A stretch of DNA of 64,000 nucleotides from contig OZ245048.1 in the NCBI GenBank assembly GCA_965224435.1, forward strand, positions 3,844,001 through 3,908,000. Direction: 5' to 3'. Both the position numbers and the translations under genes were made by a program. The notes beneath the pieces are model-generated. The model ran no database searches. It was not told where the DNA came from and saw nothing but the letters and a program-made list of their open reading frames with translations. The DNA comes from JAJRQY01 sp965224435 (GTDB taxonomy: Bacteria; Actinomycetota; Acidimicrobiia; Acidimicrobiales; SZUA-35). Of this stretch, positions 24,929 through 37,300 are shown piece after piece. Position 1 is the stretch's first letter. The number at the start of each line of letters is the position of its first letter.

Positions 24929-24988
24929 TTTGCTAGGGGACGTTCCGATGCAGAGGGCTCGGGATGTTGCTGTGGCTAAGGATGGGCT
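24929..24988. promoter_or_regulatory. divergent promoter region of the biosynthetic cluster
   Basis: Only 60 bases separate the two divergent start codons. AAGGATG lies before the TTG start of the plus-strand operon. A single region must drive both arms, so they are probably co-regulated. No specific operator recognised. Confidence 0.4.
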
Positions 24989-26671
24989 TTGTCGGAACCA
25001 GTAGCAAGTCTCGCTTCATTACTTTCTGTTGCGGCCCAGCGCGATCCGAACGGCCCTGCCATTCGCGATCAGGGAACGACAACAACCTGGGCCGAGGCTG
25101 TTGAGCACTCGGGACGCTTGGCGACCGCCCTCCTGCAAGCTGGTGTGCAACCCGGTGACCGAGTTGGCGTGCACTATCGCAAGTCGGCCGATTCATTTCT
25201 CGCCATGCATGCCGTTGTCCAACAAGGTGCAATTGCCGTCCCTTTGGACCCAACGGCATCGGGCAGCTATCTGGCATCGGTCATCGAGCAGACTGGGTGT
25301 CGGGTCATCCTCACCCATCCCCCATGCCAAGCCACGGTCCAAGAGTTGGTTGAAGTCGCCAACATCGATGCTGTGCTTGGCGTTCCCGACCTGTCCTTAA
25401 CGTCGGACCATTCGACCCCACAACGGACAATCTCAAACCGATCAACAACTGAAGGTCCGAACCCAATGCGGTTCGTTGATCAGTCCACCATTGACGGATT
25501 GGATCCAACAGGAGCAATCGAGGTTGACCCCGAGCAACCTGCCTACATCATCACCACGTCTGGTTCGACGGGACGACCAAAAGGAATCTGCCACACCCAC
25601 AACAGCGCCTTGGCCTATGTCCGGTTCAAGGAGTCGGCTTATGACTTTGGCCCGGGCGATCGAATCAGCGATATTGCGCCCAACCACTTCGACATCTCCA
25701 CCCTTGCCCTCTGGGTAACCCCGTCTGTCGGTGCAACCAATATTGTTGTGCCCGAGCAATACCAGATGTTTCCTGCCAGCCTGGCCAAGCTCCTCGGTGA
25801 CGAGCAGGTCTCGGTGTGGTACTCAGTCCCCTACCTCCTGACCCAGTTGCTGGATCGCGGAGGACTCGATGCTCTCGACCTCACAGCCATGCGTTGGATC
25901 CTCTTCGGCGGGGAAGTCTTCCCAACCCAGGCCTTGCGCAAGCTGATGGCCTTGCTACCAGACGCACAATTCAGCAATGTGTATGGACCGGCAGAAGTGA
26001 ATGCTTGCACGGTGAATCACTTGTCCAGGCTCCCCGACAGTGAAAGCCCAATTCCCATCGGCAAACCACTGAACGACACCAGGGTTCGGGTGTTGGACGA
26101 GGACCAGAACCCCACCGCTGGCAAGGGCGAGATCTGGGTGACCTCCTCGACCATGATGATGGGGTACTGGGGACAACCCGCTCTCACAAGCAGATCAATC
26201 TGGCAGGATCCAGAGTCCAACGAGTCCTGGTATCGAACCGGCGACCTTGGTTGGTTCGATCAGAACGACGATCTAGTTTTTGCTGGTCGAGTAGATCACC
26301 AGGTCAAGGTCCGTGGCCATCGTGTCGAACTAGAAGCAATCGAGGCTGTGCTTGAAGACGCAGACGAGATCACGAATGCAATCTCCACGATCGCACGAGC
26401 CGACGACGGCTCTGATGTGGTGATATGCGGTCTTCGCCTTCGAGCAGACTCAACCCTTGATACCACCAAGCTTCGCCTCCACTGCGCCAAACGCCTCCCC
26501 ACCTATGCCGTTCCCGCCTTCTTCTACCCCATCTCACCAAACCAAGAAGATGACAACACGACGGCTGACACTTCTCCCATGACCGGGAGTGGCAAGCTTG
26601 ATCGCCGTGCGCTGCGGATAGATCTTCAGAAGCTCCATACCACCTCACAAAAGAACAAGACCATTGACTGA
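24989..26671 (+). CDS. stand-alone adenylation enzyme, probable L-proline:carrier-protein ligase
   Basis: 560 residues from TTG 24989; an in-frame stop at 24977 excludes a longer start. All AMP-forming ligase cores are present: TSGSTGRPKGICHTHN, NVYGPAEVNACT, WYRTGDLGWF, GRVDHQVKVRGHRVELEAIE and GSGKLDRRAL. Reading the binding pocket by alignment with PheA gives Asp235 (NHFDIST), then I, L, Y, L, G, V, A, C, K. This resembles the proline code I recall for PltF/RedM enzymes (shared D, L, Y, L, C, K). It should load a free carrier protein, encoded immediately downstream with an 8-bp overlap. Confidence 0.85.
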   Translation: MSEPVASLASLLSVAAQRDPNGPAIRDQGTTTTWAEAVEHSGRLATALLQAGVQPGDRVGVHYRKSADSFLAMHAVVQQGAIAVPLDPTASGSYLASVIEQTGCRVILTHPPCQATVQELVEVANIDAVLGVPDLSLTSDHSTPQRTISNRSTTEGPNPMRFVDQSTIDGLDPTGAIEVDPEQPAYIITTSGSTGRPKGICHTHNSALAYVRFKESAYDFGPGDRISDIAPNHFDISTLALWVTPSVGATNIVVPEQYQMFPASLAKLLGDEQVSVWYSVPYLLTQLLDRGGLDALDLTAMRWILFGGEVFPTQALRKLMALLPDAQFSNVYGPAEVNACTVNHLSRLPDSESPIPIGKPLNDTRVRVLDEDQNPTAGKGEIWVTSSTMMMGYWGQPALTSRSIWQDPESNESWYRTGDLGWFDQNDDLVFAGRVDHQVKVRGHRVELEAIEAVLEDADEITNAISTIARADDGSDVVICGLRLRADSTLDTTKLRLHCAKRLPTYAVPAFFYPISPNQEDDNTTADTSPMTGSGKLDRRALRIDLQKLHTTSQKNKTID

Positions 26672-26927
26672 TCACTCGCATGCCCAACCAGTCCAGGAAC
26701 TCCTGACTTTCGTTCAAGACGAGGTCTGTCTCCATCCCATCGATCTTCAGCTTGAGACCGATCTGCTCCTCACCGGGGCAGTCGATTCGCTCGGTGTCAT
26801 CCGGATCACGCAGTGGCTCGAGGATGAGTTCGACATCGAGGTCGATCCCATCGAGGTGACCTTGGAGAATTTTCGAACCGTTGGCCTGATCGTGGCGTAT
26901 AGCAAGACAAAGGGTGCAGCCCTCTAG
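26664..26927 (+). CDS. free-standing peptidyl carrier protein
   Basis: 87 residues, TTG start, overlapping the adenylation gene by 8 bp. The phosphopantetheine site is LLTGAVDSLGVIRITQWLED with Ser in VDSLG. The rest is a four-helix carrier (EFDIEVDPIEVTLENFRTVG). The size and the VDSLG form are like PltL/RedO-type proline carriers. It should hold prolyl, then pyrrolyl, thioesters for the oxidase and hand the pyrrole to the first condensation domain of the NRPS. Confidence 0.9.
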   Translation: MTDHSHAQPVQELLTFVQDEVCLHPIDLQLETDLLLTGAVDSLGVIRITQWLEDEFDIEVDPIEVTLENFRTVGLIVAYSKTKGAAL

Positions 26928-26938
26928 GGGCCCGGGAG

Positions 26939-28324
26939 ATGAGCATGCGCAAGATCGAGCAAACGAGGCCAGGGGCCATTCGTCGTATTCTCGCTGCGCT
27001 TGGTGCCGCGCTCGTCGCCCTGATTTTCATACTTAGCGGCCCTGCCCCGGCGGGAGCCCACGCCGGTGATCAGTCCTACCTCTACCTGGACATCACCAAG
27101 ACCTCAGTTAGCGGGCGGGTCGAGGCACCGCTTCGCGACCTCAACACTGCCCTCGGACTCGACGTCGACGGAACCGACGAGGAGGTCATCGCCGGATTGA
27201 ACCAAAATTTGGATGTCATCCACGACTACCTGCGACAACATCTGACGATCGGGGCTGAAGGGATCGAGTGGGACATCACCTTTGACGGCGCCAACCTATT
27301 CTTCTCCGATCTACCCGAAGCCGACGACAACTACATCCTCTTCCCCTTCACCGCATCCGTTGATGTTGGCGAGGTTCCCCGTCAGCTGGACGTCGTGTTT
27401 GACCCCTTCTTTGATGAGATCGAAGGCCGAGACGCGCTTCTCCTCATCGGAAATGATTGGCAGGGCGGAGTCATCGAGAATGGTCACGACGTCCTCACCC
27501 GATTCGACGACGCAAGCCGCAGCCAACAAATCGACCTTGGCAACACCAGCACACTTCGCAACTTCGTTGAGAGCGGCAAGCTTGGTGTTAACCACATCCA
27601 AACCGGACCCGACCACATCCTCTTTGTCATTGTCCTGTTGCTTCCTTCGGTCCTCGTATTCACCACCCGTTGGGAACCAACGGCGACCTTCGGCTCATCG
27701 CTGTGGCGAGTACTCAAGATCGTCACCATGTTCACCCTGGCTCACACCATCACCTTCACCCTGGCCGGGCTGGAGATTCTCCCCCTTCCCTCCTCCCGAG
27801 TCATCGAGTCCATTATTGCCATCTCGATCGCGGCCGCTGCGGTGCACAACATCCGGCCAATTGCCGCCAACAAGGAGTGGCTCATCGCCTTTGCTTTTGG
27901 TCTCTTTCACGGCATGGGGTTTGCGTCACTTGTTTCGGGCCTCGACGTTGACCGCGGTACCCAGCTGATATCGCTTCTTGGCCGCAATGTCGGTATCGAG
28001 TTCGGACAATCTGTGGTCGTCCTCCTCTTGTTTCCTGGCTTGTTCATCTTGCGGCGGACTCGCTACTTCCGGGTCTTTTTCCTCGCTGTTTCGGGCCTGT
28101 TAACAATCGTGAGCTTAGGTTGGATGATCGAACGAGCATTCGAAGTTGATCTGAGTGTGAGCAAGATTGTGGACCCCCTGGTCGACTGGCCGCGGGTCTT
28201 GACCTATGTCGCCGCCTTTACTGCTGTTGTCGCCGTGCTGTACCGAGTCGAGCGTTCGAAAGGTCAGTTGCTTCCGGTCGTGTCCAACCCCAAGAACAGT
28301 GGCGGTTCTGAACAGAACTCATGA
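26939..28324 (+). CDS. HupE/UreJ-like integral membrane protein in the cluster
   Basis: 461 residues. A signal peptide (cleavage near AHAGDQ) and a roughly 170-residue extracytoplasmic domain come first. Then a six- to seven-helix membrane part follows, starting with the signature LGVNHIQTGPDHILFVIVLL (His219, Asp225, His226), typical of the HupE/UreJ_2 family. A second His-rich helix has AFGLFHGMGFASLV. Relatives are proposed nickel/cobalt transporters or metal-binding membrane proteins. Here it sits between carrier protein and NRPS and overlaps the NRPS start by four bases, so a role in the pathway (metal supply, export or resistance) is likely but unproven. Confidence 0.75.
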   Translation: MSMRKIEQTRPGAIRRILAALGAALVALIFILSGPAPAGAHAGDQSYLYLDITKTSVSGRVEAPLRDLNTALGLDVDGTDEEVIAGLNQNLDVIHDYLRQHLTIGAEGIEWDITFDGANLFFSDLPEADDNYILFPFTASVDVGEVPRQLDVVFDPFFDEIEGRDALLLIGNDWQGGVIENGHDVLTRFDDASRSQQIDLGNTSTLRNFVESGKLGVNHIQTGPDHILFVIVLLLPSVLVFTTRWEPTATFGSSLWRVLKIVTMFTLAHTITFTLAGLEILPLPSSRVIESIIAISIAAAAVHNIRPIAANKEWLIAFAFGLFHGMGFASLVSGLDVDRGTQLISLLGRNVGIEFGQSVVVLLLFPGLFILRRTRYFRVFFLAVSGLLTIVSLGWMIERAFEVDLSVSKIVDPLVDWPRVLTYVAAFTAVVAVLYRVERSKGQLLPVVSNPKNSGGSEQNS

Positions 28325-31300
28325 CTAGCACCGTTCCTGTCAGTCTTCGTCTTGGTCGCCCGTTGGCGCCCATGCAGCGACCTCTCTGGATGTCTCAGCG
28401 CGCCCACCCCGACTCACCAATGCAGAACATGGCTTTGCTCACCCATATTGATGGCTTCGTTGACGCCAGCAGGCTTGGACAAGCATTTCAGATCGTCATC
28501 GAGAAGTCTGACGTGCTACAGACCAGGATTGTTGAAAGCGATGGTGTTCCTCTGGTTCATCTCGATGCCCGGCCCCAAGCCGTCGAGATTCTCACCATGG
28601 GCCGAGACGCAACCGAGGCTTGGGCCAGCCAACGTGTCGCTATCCCCCTTGATCTTTCGGTGCGCGGCTGGGACAGTGCTTTTCTCACCCATCCCGATGG
28701 AACCCTGACGTGGTATCTCAATCTTCACCACACCATTACTGATGCCACCGCGTCGGCTCTGATCTTCGCGGCAACAGCCGACATCTATATCGGCGAGGCT
28801 GCTGATTCAGCCGAGCCATCTCGGTTCGACTCGTTCTACCAATGGGCTCGCGCCCAGAACCCCCCAGGTTCTGCACCAACAAAACGCGTCGAGCGAGCTC
28901 TCAGTCATTGGAAGAAGCGAAGTGCCAATGAACCAGTAGCCCGGTTGTATCAGCCGGTTACGGCGCCATCTCCCGATGCTGCTCGCCTCAACCTTCCCCT
29001 CCACACTGACCTGCTTCAGCTGGCCCAGGAACGGTTGAGCGGCGACTACAAGATGCTCAGCGACGAGCTGGCCTGGTCGACCTTGCTAGTTACCGCCACC
29101 GCCATCTATCTTCATCAGGTCGCCGGCACTTCAAGGGTCTCAGTCGGCCTTCCGGTCCACAATCGAAGCTCACCCCAAGCGCGAAATCTGCTGGGCCCGG
29201 TCATGGAAGTCTTCCCTGTCGACGTTGAGGTCAGACCCGGCCAGACCTATCGCCAACTCCACAAAGCGGTGAGCCGGTCGGTCTTGCAATGCCTAGCCAA
29301 TGCCTTACCGGGCACCGCTCCTGTTGCCGACTACGAAGCGATCGTCAACGTGATTCCTCGTGGCCAGGTCGGTTCTTTTGGAACGTTCAAGACATCGACT
29401 CGGTGGGTCCATTCCGGTGCTATCGATGCCGGACATCTGATTCGAGTCCAACTCACGGCCTATGAGCCACAAGATTCATCGGGCCCTGGCTCTTACACCG
29501 ACGCTCCGCAAGCCCCTGAGCTGGCCCTGGACATCAACCGTGGGGCGGCCGACCAGGCCCAGACTGCACGTGCCCCGGGTCATTTTCTTTCCATCTTGCG
29601 ATCGATGCTGAGTGACCCTGATCTCGCGACTGGCCATCCCATCTGCGGTGACGCCGAGCTTTCCCTCCTGCGAAGGTGGGAGACGGGGCCAGAGCGGGCC
29701 AACGACAACTCCCACGCACCCAACCAGCAGAATGTGATCGCCCTCCTCCGGTCTCGGTTACGCGACTCCAGTTCCATTGCGCTGAGTGTTCACCAAGCTG
29801 CTGGGACTACGGAACCGACGAACAACGGTCAGCAGACCGGTGCGTCACTCTGGGACCGCATCATTCTGACCGCAGCCTGGTTACAGACCCAAGGCGTCGC
29901 CACCGGTGAACGGGTTGGCATCAATATGGCCCGCAGCACCGACAGCGTTGTTGCCATCATGGCCACACTGGTTGCCGGTGGGTCCTTTGTGCCGCTTGAC
30001 CCAAGCCAACCCGAGCCGCGTCTTCTTGGGCTAGCCGAGCAAGTCAACTGCCGCCTCGTCCTTCGCAAAATCCCATCCCTTACCGAGCTCCAAGACCAGA
30101 GTCTGCGCACCCAGGCTGAAACACTTGGCCACGGTAATTCGTTGCCGTCCCCCAGCGATGAGGCATATCTCATCTTCACCTCGGGCTCGACCGGCGAACC
30201 AAAAGCAGTCCCGGTCACTCACCAAGGGCTGGCCGACTACCTGGACTTCGCGGTCACCGACTACCTGAACTCCGACTTGGCCGCCAGCCCACCAGTCATC
30301 CCGCTCTTTAGCGCGCTGAGTTTTGACCTGACGATCACCAGCCTCTTCCTACCGCTGATCTCGGGCGGCGAGATGCTCATCATTCCCCAAGACGGAACAC
30401 CCGGGTTAGCGGCCATAGCGGAAGAAACCCGCATCACCTGGTGCAAGGCAACTCCTTCCCACCTTGAGGTTCTGCTGCGCTTACTCAGTCCCGAGCACAG
30501 CCTGAACACCCTGGTGGTTGGCGGCGAAGCCTTCAGTCCCGGCCTGGCCCGACGCCTCTTCAGCCAATTACCCGGCATCCGACTCTTCAACGAGTACGGG
30601 CCAACTGAAGCCGTCGTTGGCTGCATGATCCACGAGCTGGACGCGAGCAATCTAGATGACTTCGACGAGGTACCAATCGGCGTACCTGCGCCCGGCGTCG
30701 CCCTGCGAGTCGTCGGCCCTCAGTTGCAGCGCGTCCCGATCGGGTCAGCCGGCGAGCTTTGCATCTCCCTTCGCGGCCTGACCTCGGGCTATTTGGCGAA
30801 TGAGGAAGACACCCTTGCCGCGAACGCCGAGGGGTCTGATCAACCAGGCAGACAAGCGGGTCCGTTTGTCCTGATCGAGGGCCAACGTTTCTACCGATCC
30901 GGGGACCTTGTTCGCCTAGCAACGCCTTCTTCGTTGGTTTTCCTTGGCCGCATCGACGAGCAGGTCAAGGTCGGCGGAATCCGACTGGAACCGACCGAGG
31001 TCGAAGAAGCCCTCACCGCTCACCCCGCAATCCGCCGGGCTGCGGTCAGGCTGTGGTCACCAACCGCGACGAAGCCAAAGACTCGCTGCCGACGTTGCGG
31101 CCTGGCCTCCAATGTCCCGGGCATCACCCTTGATAGTGACGGCGTCTGCAACACGTGTCACGACTATGACCGGGTCGCACCCCAAGCCGAAGCCTGGTTC
31201 CGAACAACACAAGACCTTCAAGCCAAGCTGGCGGAAGCTCAGGCCAAGCGCACCGGCCCCTATGACTGTCTCCATCTGTTGAGCGGAGGTAAGGATTCAA

Positions 31301-34300
31301 CCTACGCCCTCTACCAGCTGGTTGAGCTTGGATTCCGCCCATACGTACTCACTCTCGACAACGGATACATCTCCGAAGGTGCGCTGGACAATGTGCGTCG
31401 CTCGATGACCGACCTCGGTCTGGATGGCGAGTTCGCAACGACAGACGCGATGAACGAAATTTTTCGAGACAGCCTGGAACGTCACTCCAATGTTTGTCAC
31501 GGCTGCTACAAGACGATCTACACCCTGGCCACCAATCGGGCAGTCGAGCTTGGCATCCCCATGATCATCACCGGCCTTTCTCGGGGACAACTGTTTGAGA
31601 CCAGGCTCATCCCTCAACAGTTCGCCCCTGAAAAGTTCGACTCGGATGCCATTGATCGAGCCGTCGTCGAGGCTCGCAAGATCTATCACCGGCTGGACGA
31701 CGGGCCCAACCGCCTGCTCGACAACGACATCTTCCAGACCGACGACGTCTTTGACCAGATCGAGTACCTGGACTTCTATCGCTATGTGGATGTCGAACTG
31801 GCCGACATGCTCAGCTACCTGGACACGCAAGCCCCTTGGGTACGGCCATCGGACACCGGCCGATCAACAAACTGCCTTATCAATGCCGCTGGCATTCACA
31901 CCCACCTCACCGAACAGGGTTATCACAACTACGCCCTCCCCTACGCCTGGGATGTTCGCCTGGGTCACAAGACTCGCCACGAAGCCATTGATGAGCTGGA
32001 TGACCAACTGGACCTTGATGATGTCAGTCGAATGCTGGCCGAGCTGGACTATCAACCTCAACCCCGCCAAACTCTGACCGCGTGGCTCGTACTGGAAGAT
32101 GGTCTGAATCAAGGTTCGAGTGATCAGCACAATCCAACGCCAGCCGAACTGCGAGCCTTCTTGTCCGGGGTTCTACCTCGATACGCCATTCCTGCTGCCT
32201 TCGTAAATGTCCAGGAACTGCCACTCACCTCCAACGGCAAGCTCAACGTCTCGGTGCTTCCTGACCCCGAGCGGGTGCACCGATCCGGGGCTTCCCTCCA
32301 GATCGCGCCCGAATCCGAGCTTGAGCGAACGATTGTGGCCATCTGGGAACGAGTACTTCGCACCGAACCAATCAGCACCGACGACGACTTCTTTGCCCTT
32401 GGCGGAGACTCGCTCGCTGCCCTAGAAATGATGTCCAGCCTGAGCGAGGCCATCAATCAAGACCTCGCCGATGATCTCGCCTTTCATCACTCAACACCAC
32501 AGGCACTAGCCGTAGCCATCGACGAAACGGCCGCCTCCAGGCACGACTCGCAGCAGGAAATCGAACCCGAGCAAGAGTGGACAGATTCAAACCCTCCGCC
32601 CCTGTCCGAGGGCGAGCTAGCCATCTTGTATGAACAGTCGCTCCGACCAAGCAGCACCATGTACAACATCGGCCGTCTCTACCAGGTGTCGGCTGACGTC
32701 AACGCCGAGGACTTCGAGCGGGCTGTCCGGTCCATTGCTGCCAAGCATGTCCCGCTGAGCTGGAGCTATGGGTCACCTCGTCGACAACTGGGAGCCGCGG
32801 CGGTGGCTGTGAGCGTCGGCAGCCACCCGATCGACAAAGGGGACGAGCTAGGCGACCAGATCAACCGCATTCACCGGGCTCCGTTCGACTTGGAGAACGG
32901 GCCGCTACTGCGTTGCCTGGTCCAGCCAATCACAGACGGCTCAACCACCATTGTTCTGGCCTGCCACCATGTCTCTGGTGACGCACAAAGCTTCACTCTG
33001 ATCTGGGATGAGCTGGACAAGGCCCCGCTGAACCCCGATTCTCTCAATGAGGCTCACACAGATCTCGACTACCCAACCCTGACCCAGCAACAGAGCAAGG
33101 CTCTCACCGAACAAGACCAGGCTCACTGGTCCTTATCACCAGATTCACCCGAACCCGCACGGCTAGCCGTCCCAGCACCTGGTCAGCCGGGACCGGACGG
33201 CTTCATCACCATCAAGGCCAGCACGAGTCCTCAGCTCCTGCGAGCCCGTGCCGGGTCTACCGGATTCGCCACCTCGCTGGCAGGCTTGGCCGCCACCCTT
33301 CGCCGCTATAGCGACGGCGACCATGTCCAGCTCGGTGTCATCACATCCAGCCGACCTGCTCAGACTTCATTGGTGGGCTACTTCCTGAACACCTTGCCCA
33401 TTGTTCTTGACTGCAATCCGGCTGCTACTGCTTTGGACCTCATGGCTCGGGCTGGCGCTCAGGCAGCCAAGGCCCTCAGGCATCGAACCTACCCCTACGC
33501 CCGCATTGTCGCCGATCGGCGAACATCCCATCCCCAACGCGCCCCGCTTTCGGTTCTCTTGGCTTATGACGAGCTGCGGCCAATTCGCTTGCATGACGAG
33601 CCTGTCCGCTACCAGGTTCTGAGCAATGGCACAGCGGTCGCTGACGTCACCTTCTTTGTTGAAGTCCACGAAGACCGAGTTGATCTCAGTCTCGAATTTC
33701 GCGGGGCGGTTATGGGCGAAGAAATGGCTCGACAACTCCTCGACGATCTGGACGCCATGTTGTCAGCCCTTGTCGCCACCCCAGCCCAACCACTTGGCGA
33801 CATCGCTCTTCCCTCATCAGGGGCAGCCATCATGACTGGTGCCGCTGTCCCAGCGAAGACGGCCGGGCTGACCCTACTCCCCCAGATTCTGGCCAACGTC
33901 GAATCCCGAGCAGACGTGCCAGCTGTCGTTTGTGGCCCGGACACCATGTCATGGGCGCAACTCGGTCGGCGCTCATCCGCCATTGCTTCAGAACTGCAAC
34001 AAGCCGGTGTGGTCGCTGGTGACCAGGTCTTGCTCTGCTTGCACCGGTCCACTGATCTGATCGCCACCATTCTCGGCATCCTGCGGATCGGTGCCGTCTA
34101 CGTCCCGATCGACCCGGACTATCCCGTGGCCCGAATCCGCCGGATCGCAGAACAGTCACCGGCAGCGCACGCCATTGTTGAAGTCGATTCCGATCTGAGG
34201 TTCGGCCCCAACGTGAGGAATCTGATTCTTCACCCAGGGACTACCACTGAGCTGAGCGACACGGCTCTGCTGCATGATGTCTTGGACGCCAAGCTGGCCT

Positions 34301-37300
34301 ACGTCATCTTCACCTCGGGATCAACCGGGCAACCTCGGGGAGTGCCCGTCAGTCACGCCAACCTTGCCGCCAGTACCCGGGCCAGGTCCCAGTTCTACGC
34401 GGCTGACCCCAGCCGGTTCTTGCTGCTTTCCAGTGTGTCCTTCGACTCCAGCATCGTTGGGATCTTCTGGCCCCTTCTCACTGGACAGACCATCATCTTG
34501 CCGACCGATGTCCAGGTTCATGATCCCGATGCGATTCTTGATCTGTTTCGAACCGCTGGCGTCAGCCACACCCTCATGGTTCCAACCCTCTACCGAGCGT
34601 TACTGGATCGGGCAGCTAGCCGATCCGGGGCCAGCACTGGCACCAGGTGGCCAAAACAGGTCATCGTCGCCGGAGAAGCGTGCCCGGCCACAGTGCCTGA
34701 ACTCCACTTCCGACACCACCCAGAGACGAGGCTCACGAACGAGTACGGCCCAACAGAAGCGACTGTTTGGGCCACGGCCCATCACTTCCAGTCGGATGAG
34801 ACCGAGGTTCCAATCGGGACGCCCATCCCTGGTTCGTGGCTCAGCATTGTTGACCAGCACGGCGACCCTCGCCCAAGGGGAGTTGCTGGCGAGCTCATCG
34901 TTGGTGGAAGTGGTGTAGTCGACGGCTACTTGAACGACCCAGAAGCAACCAGAACCCGTTTGGGGAAGGTTGGCTATGGGCCATTCTTCCGAACCGGGGA
35001 CCGAGCGGTCATCAAGGACGACAAGGTCTTCTTCTTGGGTCGTTTGGACGACCAGCTCAACGTGTCCGGCAACCGGATCGAACCAGGCGACATCGAACAG
35101 GTCATTCTTGCCGAGCCGACAGTTGGTGCCGTTATCGTGACCACGGCCGATCCTCGCCAACTGAGCGAATTGCTGGAAACAGCGACTCCGCAAGGTCTAC
35201 GCCAAGCCATGTTGATCGCTGCCGCCGACGATGATCCCGCGGCGAAGCTCCTGGAGTCCCTGAAAGCCGAGACACCAGCAAACCAGCAAGGACAAGCTAG
35301 GAAGAGCAACCCTGCTGCTGACCTCCGTCTGGTCGCCCACCTCGAAGCGAGCGGCGAAGACCCAGTCAACCTCCAGGCCGTTCACGACCTCGTTCAGGCC
35401 GAGCTACCTCCTCTACTTCGACCAACCCACTGGGGTATCCAGGCTGAACTGCCCCGCTCACCCAACGGCAAGCTTGATCGAGCAGCAGCCAAACTCTTGA
35501 AACTGGGTCCATCAGGATCTGGACAGATCTCTAATCAGCCGTCACGCAAGACGGAGCGACGGCCCGATCACCAGACGTCGTCTGAGCACATCCCCCGACT
35601 CCAACAACTCTTTGCCCGAGCACTGCGTCTGGATCAGGTTGAAGAAGATCAATCGTTCTTCGATCTCGGTGGACACTCCCTGCTGGCGATGGAATTGCTG
35701 TTGAGCTTGGAGCAGGAATATCAGACTGACCTCACCGTCACCACCCTGTATGAAAACCCAACTCCTCAAGCTCTGGCCGGAGTTCTCGAGTCTTCGCTCG
35801 TCACATCAACAAGCTCGGCCCGCCCTTCGACCGGTCACCCTGATCAGCCCGCCAAGCCTCGCTACCTGGTTCCCATCCAGCCCTTGGGATCCAAACCACC
35901 AATCTTCGGCGTGCACGTCCTAGGTCAGAACGGCAAGCACTATCGACCGCTGGCTGCCGAACTTGGTGACGAGCAACCCCTCTACGGACTAGGGCTACCC
36001 GGCCTTGTTCTCGATACCAGCGGCCCAACCGATGTTGTTGCCATCGCTGCCCGCTATGCCGAGGAGATCATGCTGTGCAGCCCCGAGGGGCCTGTCACGC
36101 TGGCTGCGGTTTCCTTGGGCAGCGTTGTTGCCTACGAACTCGCAGCACAACTGCAACGACTCGGTCGCGAGGTTGCCCTTTTGGTTTTCTTCGATGCGGC
36201 TGGCCCGAATGCTCAAGCTGTCACCCCGTCCCGGCTGGACCGACTGGACCTGCATTTGGAGGAGTACCGAGCGAATCGATCCAGTTATGTGAGAGCCCGA
36301 CTCGCCAGTTTCCAAGAAAAGTCGGGCAGGAATGTAGAACGGGTCAACTTGTGGAGCCGGAAGCGGCTCGGCCTCGACCTCAGTGAGGATCTCCGGATTC
36401 GCCAATTCATTGAAGACAACTGGGCTTCGCAGTTCGCCTACGACTTCGCCCCCTGCTCGGTACCAATCCTGGTCTTTCAAGCGACTGATGACCAGTTCTT
36501 GCCCAGCTTGGCTGAGCACGGCTTGGGATGGTCCGAGGTGGCTGCGGGCGGCGTCACGGTCGAACCCGTTCCCGGCGGCCATCTCTCAATGCTCACCAAT
36601 CCCCATGTCTCCCTCGTTGCCAGCACGCTGGACGAGGCCCAAACCGAAGCCCTCGATGCCCTAATCACGAACCGACACGAGGTCGAGCCCGAGACAGAAC
36701 TGTCGACCACAAGCTTGCACGACGTTTCTCGGCAGCTTCAACAGCGACTCAACCAGGGCGACCTGGCCGTCGCCATCAACCAGCTACGAAGCGACGCTTC
36801 GCTCAGTCCAGCCTCAGCGGACCTGGTCGAACGATGCCATCAGACCATGCAAGCAATCGCCAACCAAGCGACTCGGCGGGGCGAAGAAGCTCTTGCCCAG
36901 CTGGCCATTTCTGGCGTCGGCGCTCGACAAGATCCTCAGCCTCCACTCATGCAACATGCGTCAATGAGTCTCTCTCTTATTCATGAGTCTGGGCAGTCCA
37001 GCAATCAGCTCAGGCAACGAGTTCTACGTTCAATTGAGGCGCTCCGGGTTCTGGGATATGAACCCCAAGATCCAATGAGTCCCGGCGCATGGCAAGCCTT
37101 CTTGCGCAGCAACCAGGCTTGCATCTTGATTCGGATCGATGAGTCGACCACCCGACTTCGTCTGGTTTGGGGTGGCGAACCAGCAGTCCACAATTCCTCG
37201 GGGCGTTACCTGACTCCGACCCGTGCCGATCTCACATCAGTCGATCTCCCGAGCTGGGCCTGGCCGCTCTATCGGGGCATCCGACCGCTTCGACTGCTCG

